Positions 33,801 to 43,557 of a DNA stretch of 64,000 nt are shown here, in pieces. The DNA lies in assembly GCF_050003625.1 (NCBI RefSeq), contig NC_134399.1:219288975-219352974 (forward strand), read 5' to 3'. The notes beneath the pieces were generated by a model that saw nothing but the letters and a program-made list of their open reading frames with translations, did no database searches and was not told the origin of the DNA. The position numbers and the translations under genes are program-made. This stretch comes from Haematobia irritans. Its lineage: Eukaryota > Arthropoda > Insecta > Diptera > Muscidae. Position 1 is the first letter of the stretch. Each line of letters opens with the position of its first letter.

Positions 33801-36800
33801 TTTGTGTCCTGCTAATCTAGATTTTAGTTTGTTCTTTGTGGTTCCAATATAAATTTTTGGACATTGTGTTAGGCCATCGCCGTTGCATTCTATTTTGTAA
33901 ATTACATTTGATTTGTCCAGTTTGCCAACTTTTGATTTGGTGTTCGTAAATAGAGATTGAAGTGTATTTGAAGTCTTGTGGGCAATTTTATATTTTGATT
34001 TATCTATACATTCTGAATTTTCAAATCTTTCCGAAAGTTTAGGTACGTAAATGACCGATTTGTAAATTCGTGGTTCTTTGTCTTTTGGAAATATCTGTAT
34101 TCTTCTCTTTAGTAGTTGATTTATTGTATTTTGTGGGAAGCTGTTGTCTTGTAATATTCTGATTATTTTCTGTTTGTTTTGTTTATGGAACCGTTTATCG
34201 CTCGTGTTTATGACCCTTTCGATGAAGTTATGTGCAGTATTTATGATAATTCGTTTCGGATGTTTGGAATAATAATTCAGTAATCTTCCCGAAGATGTAG
34301 GTTTCTGGTACCAGTCAATTAGTATGTTATTCTTGTTTTTAATAAATAAATTAATAAAATACAATTTTGACAAAATTTTCCATAGAAATCAAGGCATATT
34401 AAAGAGGTAAAGTCATGCAATCAGGTGACTAATATCGATATTCATATTGTCAAATGCTTTGTTTACGTTTAGTAGGTTTGTTTACATTCTTTGTGTACAT
34501 AAATATTACAATACAACAACACTACACAAACAAAAAATGTCAACTTACCAACTCAACTAGTGACCTGCCATTTTAGTTTGACTTTCTAAATATCATGGGG
34601 TGTACACACGTTTGCTTGTGACTTTACCTTTAATTAATATGCCTTTCATAGAAATATACTTTTGACAAAATTTCCTATAGAAATAAAATTTGGACAAAAT
34701 TGTCTATAGAAATGAACTTTTTCTTTCATTGTGTTTTGTTATTGTTGGTTTTTTTTCCTTTAATCATTGTTGTTGTTTTTTGATTTCAGCTTAAAACCAT
34801 GCAAGTGTAGCTTAACCAACAGAGGAAAAGAATGTTTGTAAAATTAATTTGGACAAAGCCCTATAGACTGCAAGATGGTTGGATGGATGCACGTTTCGGA
34901 ATTACCACATTCCTCATCAGCATCCTCTACTTGCAGCAAAACTATCAACCAATTATCAGAATAAATTCAGGCAGTTCACTAAACCCAAAAGTAAGCCACA
35001 CTTGAACCTTCCGAAAAAAAGGTTTTACATGATAGCCGGCTAATGCCGAAATAAATTCGTACAAAAATATCTCTTTTCCTTTGCCACCGTCAAATCATCG
35101 ATTTGAGTGCAGTTGGCTGGGTTTATTTTGAGCGTGCTTCCTCTTTTTTTCATTCGTTTTGTTTTGTTATTGTTGGTTTTTTCCTTTAATTATACTTGCT
35201 TTTTTGATTTCAGCTTAAAACCATGCATTGACTAAACTAAAAGTGCAGCTTAACCAACAGAGGGAAAGTGTGCCTTCCAAATTTATTTGGGCAAAGCCCT
35301 ATTGACAGCAAGACCATTGGATGGACAGCTGTTTCGGAATTACCACATTACTCATCAGCATCCTCTTGCAAAACTATCAACCAATTATCAGAATAAATTG
35401 GGGTAATTTACTATTTAAACCCAATGTAAATTACACTCGAACCTCCCTAAAAAAAAGGCTTTTCGATAGTCGGAAAGGAAAAGTGGATATATGTATGTAT
35501 AAAATTTATTTTAGGCAAAGCCTACTATCGAAAACCGAGTCGAGTGTAATTTACATTGGGTTTAGTAAATTACCCGAATTTATTCTGATAATTGGTTGAT
35601 AGTTTTGCTGCAAGAAGAGGAATGTGGTAATTCCGAAAAGGCTGTCCATCCAACCATCTTGCAGTTAAAGGGCTTTGCCCAACTAAAGTTGACAAATATA
35701 CTTTTCCTATGTTGGTTAAGCTACTCTTGTAAGTTAGTCAAGGTTTTAAGCTGAGATCAAAACAACAAATAAGAAATAAAATTTTAACAAAATGTTCTAT
35801 AGAAATAAAAATTTTACAAATTTTTCTATAGAAATAAAAGTTTACAAAATTTTCTATAGAAATAAAATTTTGACAAAATTTTCTACAGAAATACAATTTT
35901 GACAAAATTTTCGATAAAAATAAATTTTACAAATTTTTCGATAGAAATAAAATGAGATAAAATATTGAAAAAATGTTCCATAGATACAAATTTATCTATA
36001 GAAGTAAAATTTTGAAAAAATTTCTATAGGAATAGGAATAAAATTTTTACAAAAATTTCTTTAGAAATAAAATTTTGGCAAAATTTTCGATAGAAGTGAA
36101 ATTTTGACAAATTATTTTATAGAAATGAAATTTTTACAAATTATTTTATAGAAACAAACTTTTGACAAATTATTTTATAGAAATGCAATGTTGAAAAATT
36201 TTACTATAGAAATAAAATTTTGAAAAAATATTTTCTATAGAAAAAAAATTTAAAAAAAAATTTTCTATACACCCAGAAAAAAGGGGCTCTAATGCCAACT
36301 GAACTTTATTTTAGTTCATGAAGATTAGTTGATTTTTGTTAAATTTTGCACAATATGAGTAAATGCTCCTTATTTGAATAATTTTTTGATAACTTTAATG
36401 ACGTGAACTAAAAATAAGAAAAAAAGTTGTATACAAATATAGTGCACAATTTTACTAAAAAATAAATTAGTTCATATTTTCCTAAAATGGCAGAAGTTTG
36501 CTTAAATTGAGTTCATAAGTCTCTCAAATGAGTAAATTTTACTAAAATTGTAGCTGTCTCGAACTTCGTACAGCGCTAAAGACATTTTAAAAAATTTTAA
36601 ATCCAATTTTTTCTTCCAACATATGCAATTTTCTTAAACAACAGAAAAAAATTAATTATTTTTAAAAAATTTTCTTCAATTTGACAAAAAAGTATTAACT
36701 TATTTGTAACATGTTGCAATTAGAAAACTATTTTAGTTAAAATTTTCTAAAATAAACCTACATTTTCTTCCATGGTGGGGTCACTTTTTTTGGGTGTAGA

Positions 36801-37698
36801 AACAAAAATTTGCCAAATTTTCTATAGAAATAAATTTTTGATAAAATGTTTCCTTAGAAATGAATTTTTGATAAAATTTTTCCTTAAAAATAAAATTTTT
36901 ACAAAATTTTCTATAGATGTAAAATGTTTACAAAATTTTCTATAGAAGTAAAATTTTGACAAAATTTTCTATAGATATAAAATGTTTACAAAATTTTCTG
37001 TAGAAATAAAAATTTGAGAACATTTTTCGACAGAAATAAAATTTTGACTAAATTTTCTATAGAAATAGAAATTTGCCAAAAATTTCTATAGAAATAAAAT
37101 TTTGACAAAATTTTCTCAACATTTTGGTACAGATGTATTGTCGAACTTACCATTTCGTCAACAATGTCCTTTTGCGGGTGAGCATATGTTGTTGAAACAT
37201 GCATAAATGCCTGCAGTTGGGTTAAGTCCTGGGCAATTTTTACCAATTCGTGTGTGCCACGGGTGTTCAGTAATATTGAGGTTTTGAACTTTTCGTCAAA
37301 TCGAACAGTAGCCGCTACATGGAAAATGACCGCAACATTTTGAATCTTTTTCAAATCGCATGATGAAATGCCCAATCCTATTTCTTGACAATCGCCACTT
37401 ATGGCATATATTTTTTCCAAGGACTGTGGCTGCTCCGCTCGAACACGACGAAATAAGGGTAATGCCAAGATTTCATTCAAACGTTCATTGCAGTCTTTTT
37501 TATGTTTGGCACGTATGAGAACGTAAACTTTTCCGATATGCGGTAATGATCTTAAAATTTTCTCAATAAGAACTTTGCCTATAAAACCTGTAAAAAACTC
37601 AAACTCTCTAAAAATGAACGATTTAAAGACCAGTAGAAAATACCTGTTCCTCCGGTTATAAAAATATCCTTATCTTTATAAAACTGACTTATAGACAT
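24885..37698 (-). CDS. Fatty acyl-CoA reductase, paralogue B (7 exons, 500 aa)
   Basis: Exons: 37698-37644, 37587-37151, 32846-32651, 32587-32202, 32139-32069, 25306-25181, 25116-24885; total 1503 nt, no internal stop, all phases matched. It has the Rossmann motif TGGTGFIGK at residues 15-23, HVAATVRFDE and STTYAHP, and the catalytic YTFTK at 202-206, the same positions as in paralogue A. The C-terminal FAR_C domain ends with a hydrophobic segment (YILHYVIQFYGAFYIV). Function is acyl-CoA to fatty alcohol reduction with NADPH, inferred from family. Five exons have the same length as in A; exons 4 and 7 are each 12 nt longer. Introns 2 (4304 bp) and 5 (6762 bp) hold a Penelope fragment, minisatellites, Helitron-like and TIR elements and a SINE. 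Introns 1, 3, 4 and 6 are 56-64 bp. Confidence 0.93.
25434..26661 (+). mobile_element. Helitron/DINE-like composite, family 2, copy a (FAR-B intron 5)
   Basis: Head hairpin TATACCCTTCACCAC to GTGGTACAGGGTATA; gagtcgatttagcgatatcc, then a gtctgtctgtccgtctg microsatellite (25575-25602). Tandem units with agcattgta at 25977 and 26130 give a 153-bp period. A second TATACCC hairpin lies at about 26394, and the tail is ttggcccgactttagacttt ... acttgttttt. No ORF. Confidence 0.6.
26757..27530 (+). mobile_element. Helitron/DINE-like composite, family 2, copy b, 3'-truncated
   Basis: Same head and gtctgtctg block as copy a and nearly identical over several hundred bases. Tandem units (agcattgta at 27295, ggcattgta at 27448) again give 153 bp. 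It is cut off by a TIR element at 27531. Confidence 0.6.
27531..27873. mobile_element. CACTGAAAAA-family TIR element, degraded
   Basis: Starts cacagtgaacgcacaaaaaa and ends cacctttttttgagtg. Shares tttagaaaattttaactaaa and other internal blocks with 28173-28669 and 44046-44562. No ORF. Confidence 0.5.
28173..28669. mobile_element. CACTCAAAAAA-family TIR element
   Basis: Ends CACTCAAAAAAAAGTGAAC and, inverted, CACTGAAAAAACAGTG, with TG on both sides as a possible 2-bp target duplication. It is the inverted-orientation relative of 44046-44562. Confidence 0.6.
28780..29126 (+). mobile_element. tRNA-derived SINE, intact copy (about 350 bp)
   Basis: The 5' part is tRNA-like: A box tggtgcaatggttagcatgc, B box gtgggttcgattcttgc. 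A unique body follows (ggattatcctacctcagtaa, acgccgttcgaactcggcta, gggcagcactcagtgataag). The 3' end is a cctaacctaacctaacctag tail. Related copies are at 62739-63360 in the opposite orientation. The tail resembles (CCTAA)n but is part of the SINE, not a telomere. Confidence 0.8.
29560..29950. repeat. 29-bp minisatellite, decayed array
   Basis: Reverse-complement orientation of the same unit (gacaaaattttctatagaaa, taaaatttt), about a dozen diverged copies. Open frames here are artefacts. Confidence 0.85.
30297..30363 (-). repeat. tRNA-like segment 1 in the CACGCAAA element
   Basis: Minus strand reads tacatagctcagtggttagt (A box tagctcagtggtt), then gtccgcggttcgattctccg (B box ggttcgattc). 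About 67 nt without a pairing acceptor stem, so it is tRNA-derived rather than a working gene. Confidence 0.5.
30478..30548 (+). repeat. tRNA-like segment 2 in the CACGCAAA element
   Basis: Plus strand reads gtggagcagtggttgctacg (A-box-like), then gtgggttcgatccccgcttc (perfect B box ggttcgatcc), followed by a T run that could end Pol III transcription. The head matches the dispersed SINE. Confidence 0.5.
31069..31996. mobile_element. CCCAGCAAA-ended element, copy 3 (FAR-B intron 5)
   Basis: Left end cccagcaaaaaaaatgtgga, right end gcaaatttttttgcttgg. Internal tccgtcctatgacaagccca and the inverted pairs around agaacgttttcactacttg give a foldback structure. No ORF. Confidence 0.6.
32950..33283. 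repeat. 29-bp minisatellite array in FAR-B intron 2, left part
   Basis: About ten copies of the reverse-complement unit (gacaaaattttctatagaaa). The array is cut by the Penelope fragment and resumes at 34362. Confidence 0.85.
33284..34352 (-). mobile_element. Penelope-like element, 5'-truncated, in FAR-B intron 2
   Basis: Minus-strand 3' part of a Penelope-like retroelement: an ORF (34373-33543) ending in a GIY-YIG endonuclease, then a 3' UTR with ggcgaaatatcgacaaataa and repeated aaat units at 33303-33345. 5' truncation is usual for these elements. It has inserted within a 29-bp minisatellite array. Confidence 0.85.
33543..34373 (-). pseudogene. Penelope reverse transcriptase C-terminus plus GIY-YIG endonuclease (fragment)
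   Basis: The coding part begins near residue 13 in the linker after the RT core: DWYQKPTSSGRLLNYYSKHP is a Penelope hallmark. A connector with a CIDKSKYKIAHKTSN stretch follows, then the GIY-YIG nuclease: IYKIEC, KIYIGTT with an Arg/Lys-rich LKSRLAGHKSD, and the downstream TALAEHCAREKHEPD (His and Glu of the active site region). The catalytic RT motif (YxDD) is absent because of truncation, so it is inactive as a retroelement. The first dozen residues come from flanking repeat, not from the element. Confidence 0.85.
34740..35765. repeat. Foldback repeat region with direct and inverted copies
   Basis: A segment with cttaaccaacagagg, ggatggacagctgtttcgga, accacattactcatcagcat and caaccaattatcagaataaa occurs three times. 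Copies at 34785-35010 and 35215-35440 are direct; 35540-35765 is inverted. The last two form a hairpin around about 35490. No ORF with recognisable motifs. Confidence 0.7.
35770..36265. repeat. 29-bp minisatellite array, FAR-B intron 2, middle part
   Basis: Diverged copies of the unit (taaaattttgacaaaatttt, ctatagaaa). Units vary in length more than in the main array, suggesting an older patch. Confidence 0.8.
36270..36796. mobile_element. CACCCAGAAAAAA TIR element, short form (527 bp), FAR-B intron 2
   Basis: Ends CACCCAGAAAAAAGGGG and, inverted, CACCCAAAAAAAGTGACC, flanked by TA (36268-36269, 36797-36798). It is inserted between two 29-bp arrays. No ORF. Confidence 0.7.
36798..37115. repeat. 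29-bp minisatellite array abutting FAR-B exon 2
   Basis: The array runs to within about 40 bp of the exon 2 donor (37150), so a repeat array lies almost at a functional splice site. Confidence 0.85.
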
Positions 37699-38640
37699 AT
37701 TGTTGTCGAAAAGATGAAGACAAAAATGAACTGAAATATTTTAGATTGTTCCCTTAATGTTATTGGACAGCGTTAATGGCACTACTAATCGCAATCTCAT
37801 TAATTGGTGGTCGGTCTATCGTTATCGTTAGCTAATTTTGGTCATGAATATTGCTTCTACTTTTAGAATTTTAAATTGATTTGAAAACATATAAATTAAG
37901 TCTAGTGCTTGGAGGCTCGGACTATATAATATCGTACACCAACCCTACTAAGAATTTGAATTTTAAATAGGAAAAATAGAAGATGCGCATGATACGAGTG
38001 TTGTGCGACAAGTACTTTTTTACCTACTTTTAATAGGCCTATACAGTGCTCCGTTCGTAGTTTTTTGGCTCTTGTCCTCAATTTTGAACGCTTCTGTCCC
38101 CAAAAAAATCCCCACTAAAATTTGGACAATTTTGATGAAAAAAATAAATAAAAAGGCTCTTTAGAAAATCAGTAATACACAAAAAATAATACATTTATTT
38201 TATGAATAGTGTTCACAAAAATTTTCCAAACACGGAATTCATAAATTATATGAAAAAATTCATAAAAAAATAATGTTTTGATTGACAATGAATGTATACA
38301 TAATATGAATAGCATTTTTAATATTATACATAAAGAACATCTATTTTTCGACATTGCAAAATATGTACTTTTACATAATGTATACTACAAAGGTCATACA
38401 ATACATGTAACTTTTCTTTTAGATTTTCCCCCTGATTCTTAATGCTTGCATAATTGGTCAAAATGTATGAAGCCATTTATTAAAAACCGCATTAAAGTCC
38501 AGCAAGTATAGAACATAATTTTATAGTATTTTCTATTACTTATAAACATGAGCACCATCGCTTCCAGTAAATCATGTTTTAGTTCGTCAACTTTTTACAG
38601 CAATACGAGTGCGGTTCGGAAACTTCTTAGCCTATCAATG
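37699..38640. other. FAR-B 5' flank and spacer
   Basis: AT-rich unique sequence with no gene visible. The FAR-B promoter should lie in the first few hundred bases. Confidence 0.4.
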
Positions 38641-38666
38641 AAAGAGAATAGTTAGTTTTTTAAAAA

Positions 38667-38786
38667 TATTTTTATTTTTCAACATAATCTCCTGAATCTT
38701 CAATACACTTAGTCCAACGCTTTTCTAGCAATTCTATCCCTTGATTAAAATAGTTTTCCTCAAGGTCTTCACAATAGTGGTTTAAC
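38667..38786 (-). pseudogene. Mariner-type transposase C-terminus (fragment)
   Basis: Minus-strand frame reads YCEDLEENYFNQGIELL then EKRWTKCIEDSGDYVEK and a stop, a typical mariner-family C-terminus. It is cut at its upstream side by the next element. It may be the distal part of the element whose N-terminus is at 42048-42277. Confidence 0.7.
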
Positions 38787-39416
38787 AGGTTGGCTGATAA
38801 GTCCCGGGTCTAACAAAGAAAAACACATTTTTTTTGTCAAAATTCGTATTTATTATTCAACATAGTTCCCTCCAAGAGCGACACAGCGATTATAACGACC
38901 TTCCAATTTTTTAATACCATTTTGGTAGTACTGCTTCGGTTTTGCCTCAAAATAGGCCTCAGTTTCGGCGATAACCTCTTCATTGCAGCCAAATTTTTTC
39001 CTTGCGAGCATCCTTTTGAGGTCTGAGAACAAGAAAAAATCGCTGGGGGCCAGATCTGGAGAATACGGTGGGTGGGGAAGCAATTCGAAGCCCAATTCAT
39101 GAATTTTTGCCATCGTTCTCAATGACTTGTGGCACGGTGCGTTGTCTTGGTGGAACAACACTATTTTCTTCTTCATAGGGGGCCGTTTTGCCGCGATTTC
39201 GACCTTCAAACGCTCCAATAACGCCATATAATAGTCACAGTTGATAGTTTTTCCCTTCTCAAGATAATCGATAAAAATTATTTCATGTGCATCCCAAAAA
39301 ACAGAGACCATTACTTTGCCAGCGGACTTTTGTGTCTTTCCACGCTTCGGAGACGGTTCACCGGTCGCTGTCCACTCATTTTTTTGATTGATATTGTACT
39401 CCGTCTTAATATTCAT
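38787..39416 (-). mobile_element. DD34D mariner, 5'-truncated
   Basis: The 3' terminal repeat reads aggttggctgataagtcccg (38788 on) with the coding part extending to 39416. The other terminal repeat is not found, so the element is truncated at its 5' end. It is inserted in or next to the transposase C-terminal fragment at 38667. Confidence 0.8.
38853..39416 (-). pseudogene. DD34D mariner transposase, C-terminal half (187 aa)
   Basis: Shows the central block KVMVSVFWDAHEIIFIDYL, then FHQDNAPCHKSL and YSPDLAPSDFFLF. Thirty-four residues lie between the second Asp (HQD) and the third (PSD), the DD34D mariner signature, and the first Asp is in FWDAH. The N-terminal HTH half is missing and the start Met lies in flanking sequence. 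Not functional. Confidence 0.88.
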
Positions 39417-39775
39417 TTATAAGTCTTTACATGTAATGTTTTTTTTTTATTTATTTTTATTATATAATATTTTGTATTATACAATATGAAAAAAACTTAG
39501 AGAAAAATTTTGTAATTTTTGGTTTTGTTCATGTCCATAAATTCTATTATAAATTATATGTTACGTTATATGTAAGTTAAATTAATATTTTTTGTGTTTT
39601 TGTTTTTAAATATATATTTATATGTTTTAAAACTATATGAAAAAAATTTAAGAAAATTTATTTGTTTGAAATCTATATAATATCTAATATAATAAAATTA
39701 AGTAAAGTTATATATGTTAAATTATCGAATACATATATTTAATTATAAATTGCAGAAAATATGCAGAAATGAAGC

Positions 39776-40430
39776 TCAATTTTTTTGCCGCCTTTCCGTA
39801 CGCTCCTTTGCGTGTACAACATATTGTTGCAAAACCATATTAATACGATTGTCGTCAACATTTTGAAATTTAGGATGAGTAACATCTGAAATTTTGTTTA
39901 ATTAAAAAATGTCTGGAATAAATATAAAAATATATCTTTCAAAATACTAATAAAGCAGAAGTTTTTCATCGACTGTTTTTCTTTTGTTCCACGCCAGGAA
40001 TATTCCTTGGTCAAGTCATCCACTAAAATTTTTTTAAACGCTTGTCTCACAAACGTTTTAAATTCTTCTCCTCCCACTTTCATTAAAATTCGCTTCTGCA
40101 AGAAAAGAACATTATAAGTATATATTTGAATATCAAACAAATTTTAATCTAAGGACATTGTCACACTATACAAAATTTTGGCCAAATAGTTTTCTTGAAA
40201 CATTTTCGAATTAACGAATTAAGAAAGTTTTCGATATATACCTAGTATGTAACCAAAATGTCTCACAAATGTCTTTTGGCGTGACACTTGGTCAAATATT
40301 TGCGAAATGTGACCTACTGTAACTTACCAGCTCGGCATTCAAATCAGGGTTAGTCTGTAACTCAACGTCGAATTCTTTTAAGGCTGTTGAGGTTGAAAAT
40401 GGCACTCCGATAATACAACCGATATTGTAA
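39776..40430 (-). CDS. DUF4806-type protein, last three exons (partial)
   Basis: Exons (minus): about 40430-40328 (GVPFSTSTALKEFDVELQTN then PDLNAEL, donor GTAAGT), 40095-39948 (KRILMKVGGEEFKTFVRQAF, then KEYSWRGTKEKQSM) and 39885-39776 (NVTHPKFQNVDDNRINMV to stop). Phases match across both introns. The combination of GG, FVRQ, LxxDLTKEYSWRG and a final helix with basic C-terminus is what I know as DUF4806, found in many insect proteins and often near transposons; its function is unknown. The 5' boundary of the first listed exon and upstream exons are not found, so this may be a gene tail or a broken copy. The middle donor (GTATTT) is weak. Confidence 0.55.
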
Positions 40431-40439
40431 CTCAAAAAA

Positions 40440-41460
40440 ATTAATTAATTTGCGTTGGTCTTATAGTGTGAAAATATTTTATTCAAATGAAAAATATGTA
40501 TTTTATTTCTCAAACATAAAAATTGACAATCTATAATGTACTGCGTTGATTCAAATTCAAATTTAGCACAGTGGACGTTTCTTACATTCTTTTTACAACA
40601 AAATCAAACAACAAACAATCATTTTTTAATTACAAGTGTGCTTGTTTGATGAGTGTTAGCCCTTTCTCTGTTGTTGTCGCATATGTTAATCATTAAAGAG
40701 TTCTGTGGGTGATTGTTTGACGATCGCTTTTTCAAACTAACTGGGAAAGAAAAAACAATCATATGTATGACTTTTTAATAATTCTTTTAGGCATCGTGCA
40801 TATGAAAATCAGCAAATTGAAACAAAAATGATTAAGAATATATCATTTAATGAGACTCATCACGCAATCATTAATGATTAAGAAATTATTCTCCAAAATG
40901 AGTAATAAAAATCAGAACATCATATTTTGGCATAACAAAAGAGTTAATAATTACTCATGGTTATAATTAATCCATAACTGAACATCAGACAGAGTCATAA
41001 AATAATCATTCCAATGATCAATCATCCTAACACTCGCAGAATGTTTGGAGGGCTATTGAATATAAGGCATTTGTTGTTGAAATGTGTTTGTAGATGGTTG
41101 ACAGAGGAAATAATTGAAATATTCTGAATTTTCAACAAATTGTTTTGTTGCGAAAATAGTTGACTGCTATCGATATGAAAACAAAAACAAAAATACAAGA
41201 CTGGTTACGCGCACATCGCTGAGAACATGTACGAAAGCTAAAAGAAGTATGCGAAGAATACCGTTAGAACAAAATGAGTATGCGCACATGCACGTGTATG
41301 ATAGCAAGCAAAGAGCTCATTCATCAGAGAATACAGAAAAGCATTTATAAATGTTTGTGAAAAATTTATATTTTTTAAATTTGGTAGTTTCTTAAATGTG
41401 TTTGTTGTATGAGATAATTAATAAAACCATATTAATATCGGGATTAGAGTTATTACAATT
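40440..41460. other. Intergenic, AT-rich
   Basis: No gene or clear repeat family. Short ORFs lack recognisable features. One GC-richer patch (41180-41330) has no motif I recognise. Confidence 0.35.
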
Positions 41461-41469
41461 GTAATTAAC

Positions 41470-42045
41470 TAGAATATATATCACTGGGCAAAAAGTTGTC
41501 AAAATGCTTGCTAGACCCTGGACTATTCAAATTTAAAATCGTCATACATTTACAAAACTGAGTATAGGATTTTCGACACAAAAATGTTACATGTTCCCCG
41601 TCCAAAAGTATAATTTTGGTCATATTCCTTCTCTGTGTGTACTTAACAAAATATCTCCAAAATCGTTCCGGCAATTTTGCAATTTAGGTGCAATAATTCT
41701 GTCAATTTCAATTTAAGTTTTTGTCAATACACCAATAAATTTGTTACAGGGCATTGATAGACTCCAACAAACCACATACAAATTTTTTCGTTCAAATTCA
41801 AAAATATTTGTTGAGGATTAAACGTAACGTTCAACGACAAATATTTTGTACTGTTGGATGCTCAACAAATTACTTACAAATTATGTTATTGAGAACACAA
41901 ATTATTTGTTGCCTTCTGATGATAACGATTGCTAACAACTTTTTTGTAATAATGGTTATTAAAAGTACAAATTAATTTGTTGCAGGAAAATTAACAAATT
42001 TTGTTATTGGTTTTCCAACAAAAGTTATTGGTTCTCAAATTTATT
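41470..42045. repeat. Fragments of dispersed repeats
   Basis: At about 41618-41642, ttggtcatattccttctctg is one end of the foldback family seen at 57837-58088. From 41750 to 42040 there are repeated acaaatt/aacaaa motifs with inverted tendency. No gene. Confidence 0.4.
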
Positions 42046-42047
42046 TT

Positions 42048-42277
42048 TATCTGTGTACAATTTCTGTTGTTGTTGCTGTTTTTGGACGTCCACTACGTGG
42101 TTCATCTTCAATGCTTGTACGACCACGTTTAAATTCAGCAACCCAATTTTTTACTGTTGCATATGAAGGAGCACTTTCACCTAACACATTAACCATATTA
42201 TTATGAATTTCTTGTCCCGATAAACCTTTTTTATGTAAATATTTAATGACAGCACGCATTTCTAATTTTTCCATTGT
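42048..42277 (-). pseudogene. Mariner transposase N-terminal HTH domain (fragment)
   Basis: Starts MEKLEMRAVIKYLHKKGLSG at 42273 and reads through YATVKNWVAEFKRGRTSI to RSGRPKTATTTEIVHR, the paired helix-turn-helix and GRP(K) linker of a mariner transposase. The frame ends abruptly at unrelated sequence. Same strand as the C-terminal fragment at 38667-38786. Confidence 0.8.
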
Positions 42278-42623
42278 AAAAAAATTGCGGATGCGTCTTT
42301 TTTGAACACCTGAAATTTTGTACATGGTGTTAGTATATGGTCTCTAACAACCATGCAAAAATTGGTCCACATCGGTCCGTAATTATATATAGCCCCCATA
42401 TAAACCGATCCCCCGATTTGGCTTGCCGAGCCTCTAAGAGAGGCAAATTTCATCCGATCCGGCTGAAATTTGGTACATGGTGTTGGTATATGGTCTCTAA
42501 CAACTATGCAAAAATTAGTCCACATAGCCTCCATATAAACCAATCCCCCGTTTTGGCTTGCGGAGCCTCTAAGGGAAGCAACTTTCATCCGATCCGGCTG
42601 AAATTTGCTACATGGTGTTAGTA

Positions 42624-43557
42624 AAGGGTGATTCTTTTGAGGTTAGGATTTTCATGCATTAGTATTTGACAGATCACGTGGGATTTCAGACATGGTGTCA
42701 AAGAGAAAGATGCTCAGTATGCTTTGACATTTCATCATGAATAGACTTACGATCTGCCACAACGTCGAATTTTCAGTGAATGGGCCCTAGAAAAGTTGGC
42801 AGAAAATCCGCTTTTTTATCGACAAATTTTGTTCAGCGATGAGGCTCATTTCTGGTTGAATGGCTACGTAAATAAGCAAAATTGCCGCATTTGGAGTGAA
42901 GAGCAACCAGAAGCCGTTCAAGAACTGCCCATGCATCCCGAAAAATGCACTGTTTGGTGTGGTTTGTACGCTGGTGGAATCATTGGACCGTATTTTTTCA
43001 AAGATGCTGTTGGACGCAACGTTACGGTGAATGGCGATCGCTATCGTTCGATGCTAACAAACTTTTTGTTGCCAAAAATGGAAGAACTGAACTTGGTTGA
43101 CGTGTGGTTTCAACAAGATGGCGCTACATGCCACACAGCTCGCGATTCTATGGCCATTTTGAGGGAAAACTTCGGAGAACAATTCATCTCAAGAAATGGA
43201 CCGGTAAGTTGGCCACCAAGATCATGCGATTTGACGCCTTTAGACTATTTTTTGTGGGGCTACGTCAAGTCTAAAGTCTACAGAAATAAGCCAGCAACTA
43301 TTCCAGCTTTGGAAGACAACATTTCCGAAGAAAATCGGGCTATTCCGGCCGAAATGCTCGAAAAAGTTGCCCAAAATTGGACTTTCCGAATGGACCACCT
43401 AAGACGCAGCCGCGGTCAACATTTAAATGAAATTATCTTCAAAAAGTAAATGTCATGGACCAATCTAACGTTTCAAATAAAGAACCGATGAGATTTTGCA
43501 AATTTTATGCGTTTTTTTTTTTTTTAAAAGTTATCAAGCTCTTAACAAATCACCCTT
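42624..43557 (+). mobile_element. DD41D mariner-type element, copy 3 (934 bp)
   Basis: Ends AAGGGTGATTCTTTTGAGG and inverted AAGGGTGATTTGTTAAGAGC, flanked by TA (42622-42623, 43558-43559). Inserted in a 153-bp repeat unit. The internal deletion junction nearly equals that of copy 1. Confidence 0.93.
42796..43449 (+). pseudogene. DD41D mariner transposase, C-terminal part, copy 3
   Basis: 217 aa, with M to V near the second Asp motif (DVWFQQDG) and I to N in SEENRAIP compared with copy 1. All three catalytic Asp are kept. The upstream frame extends back to DLPQRRIFSEWALEKL, then a stop. Confidence 0.9.

Noticed and set aside
41114..41350. 78-aa plus-strand ORF in a GC-richer patch
   Set aside because: Composition is unremarkable, with no splice context, homology motif or conserved neighbour.
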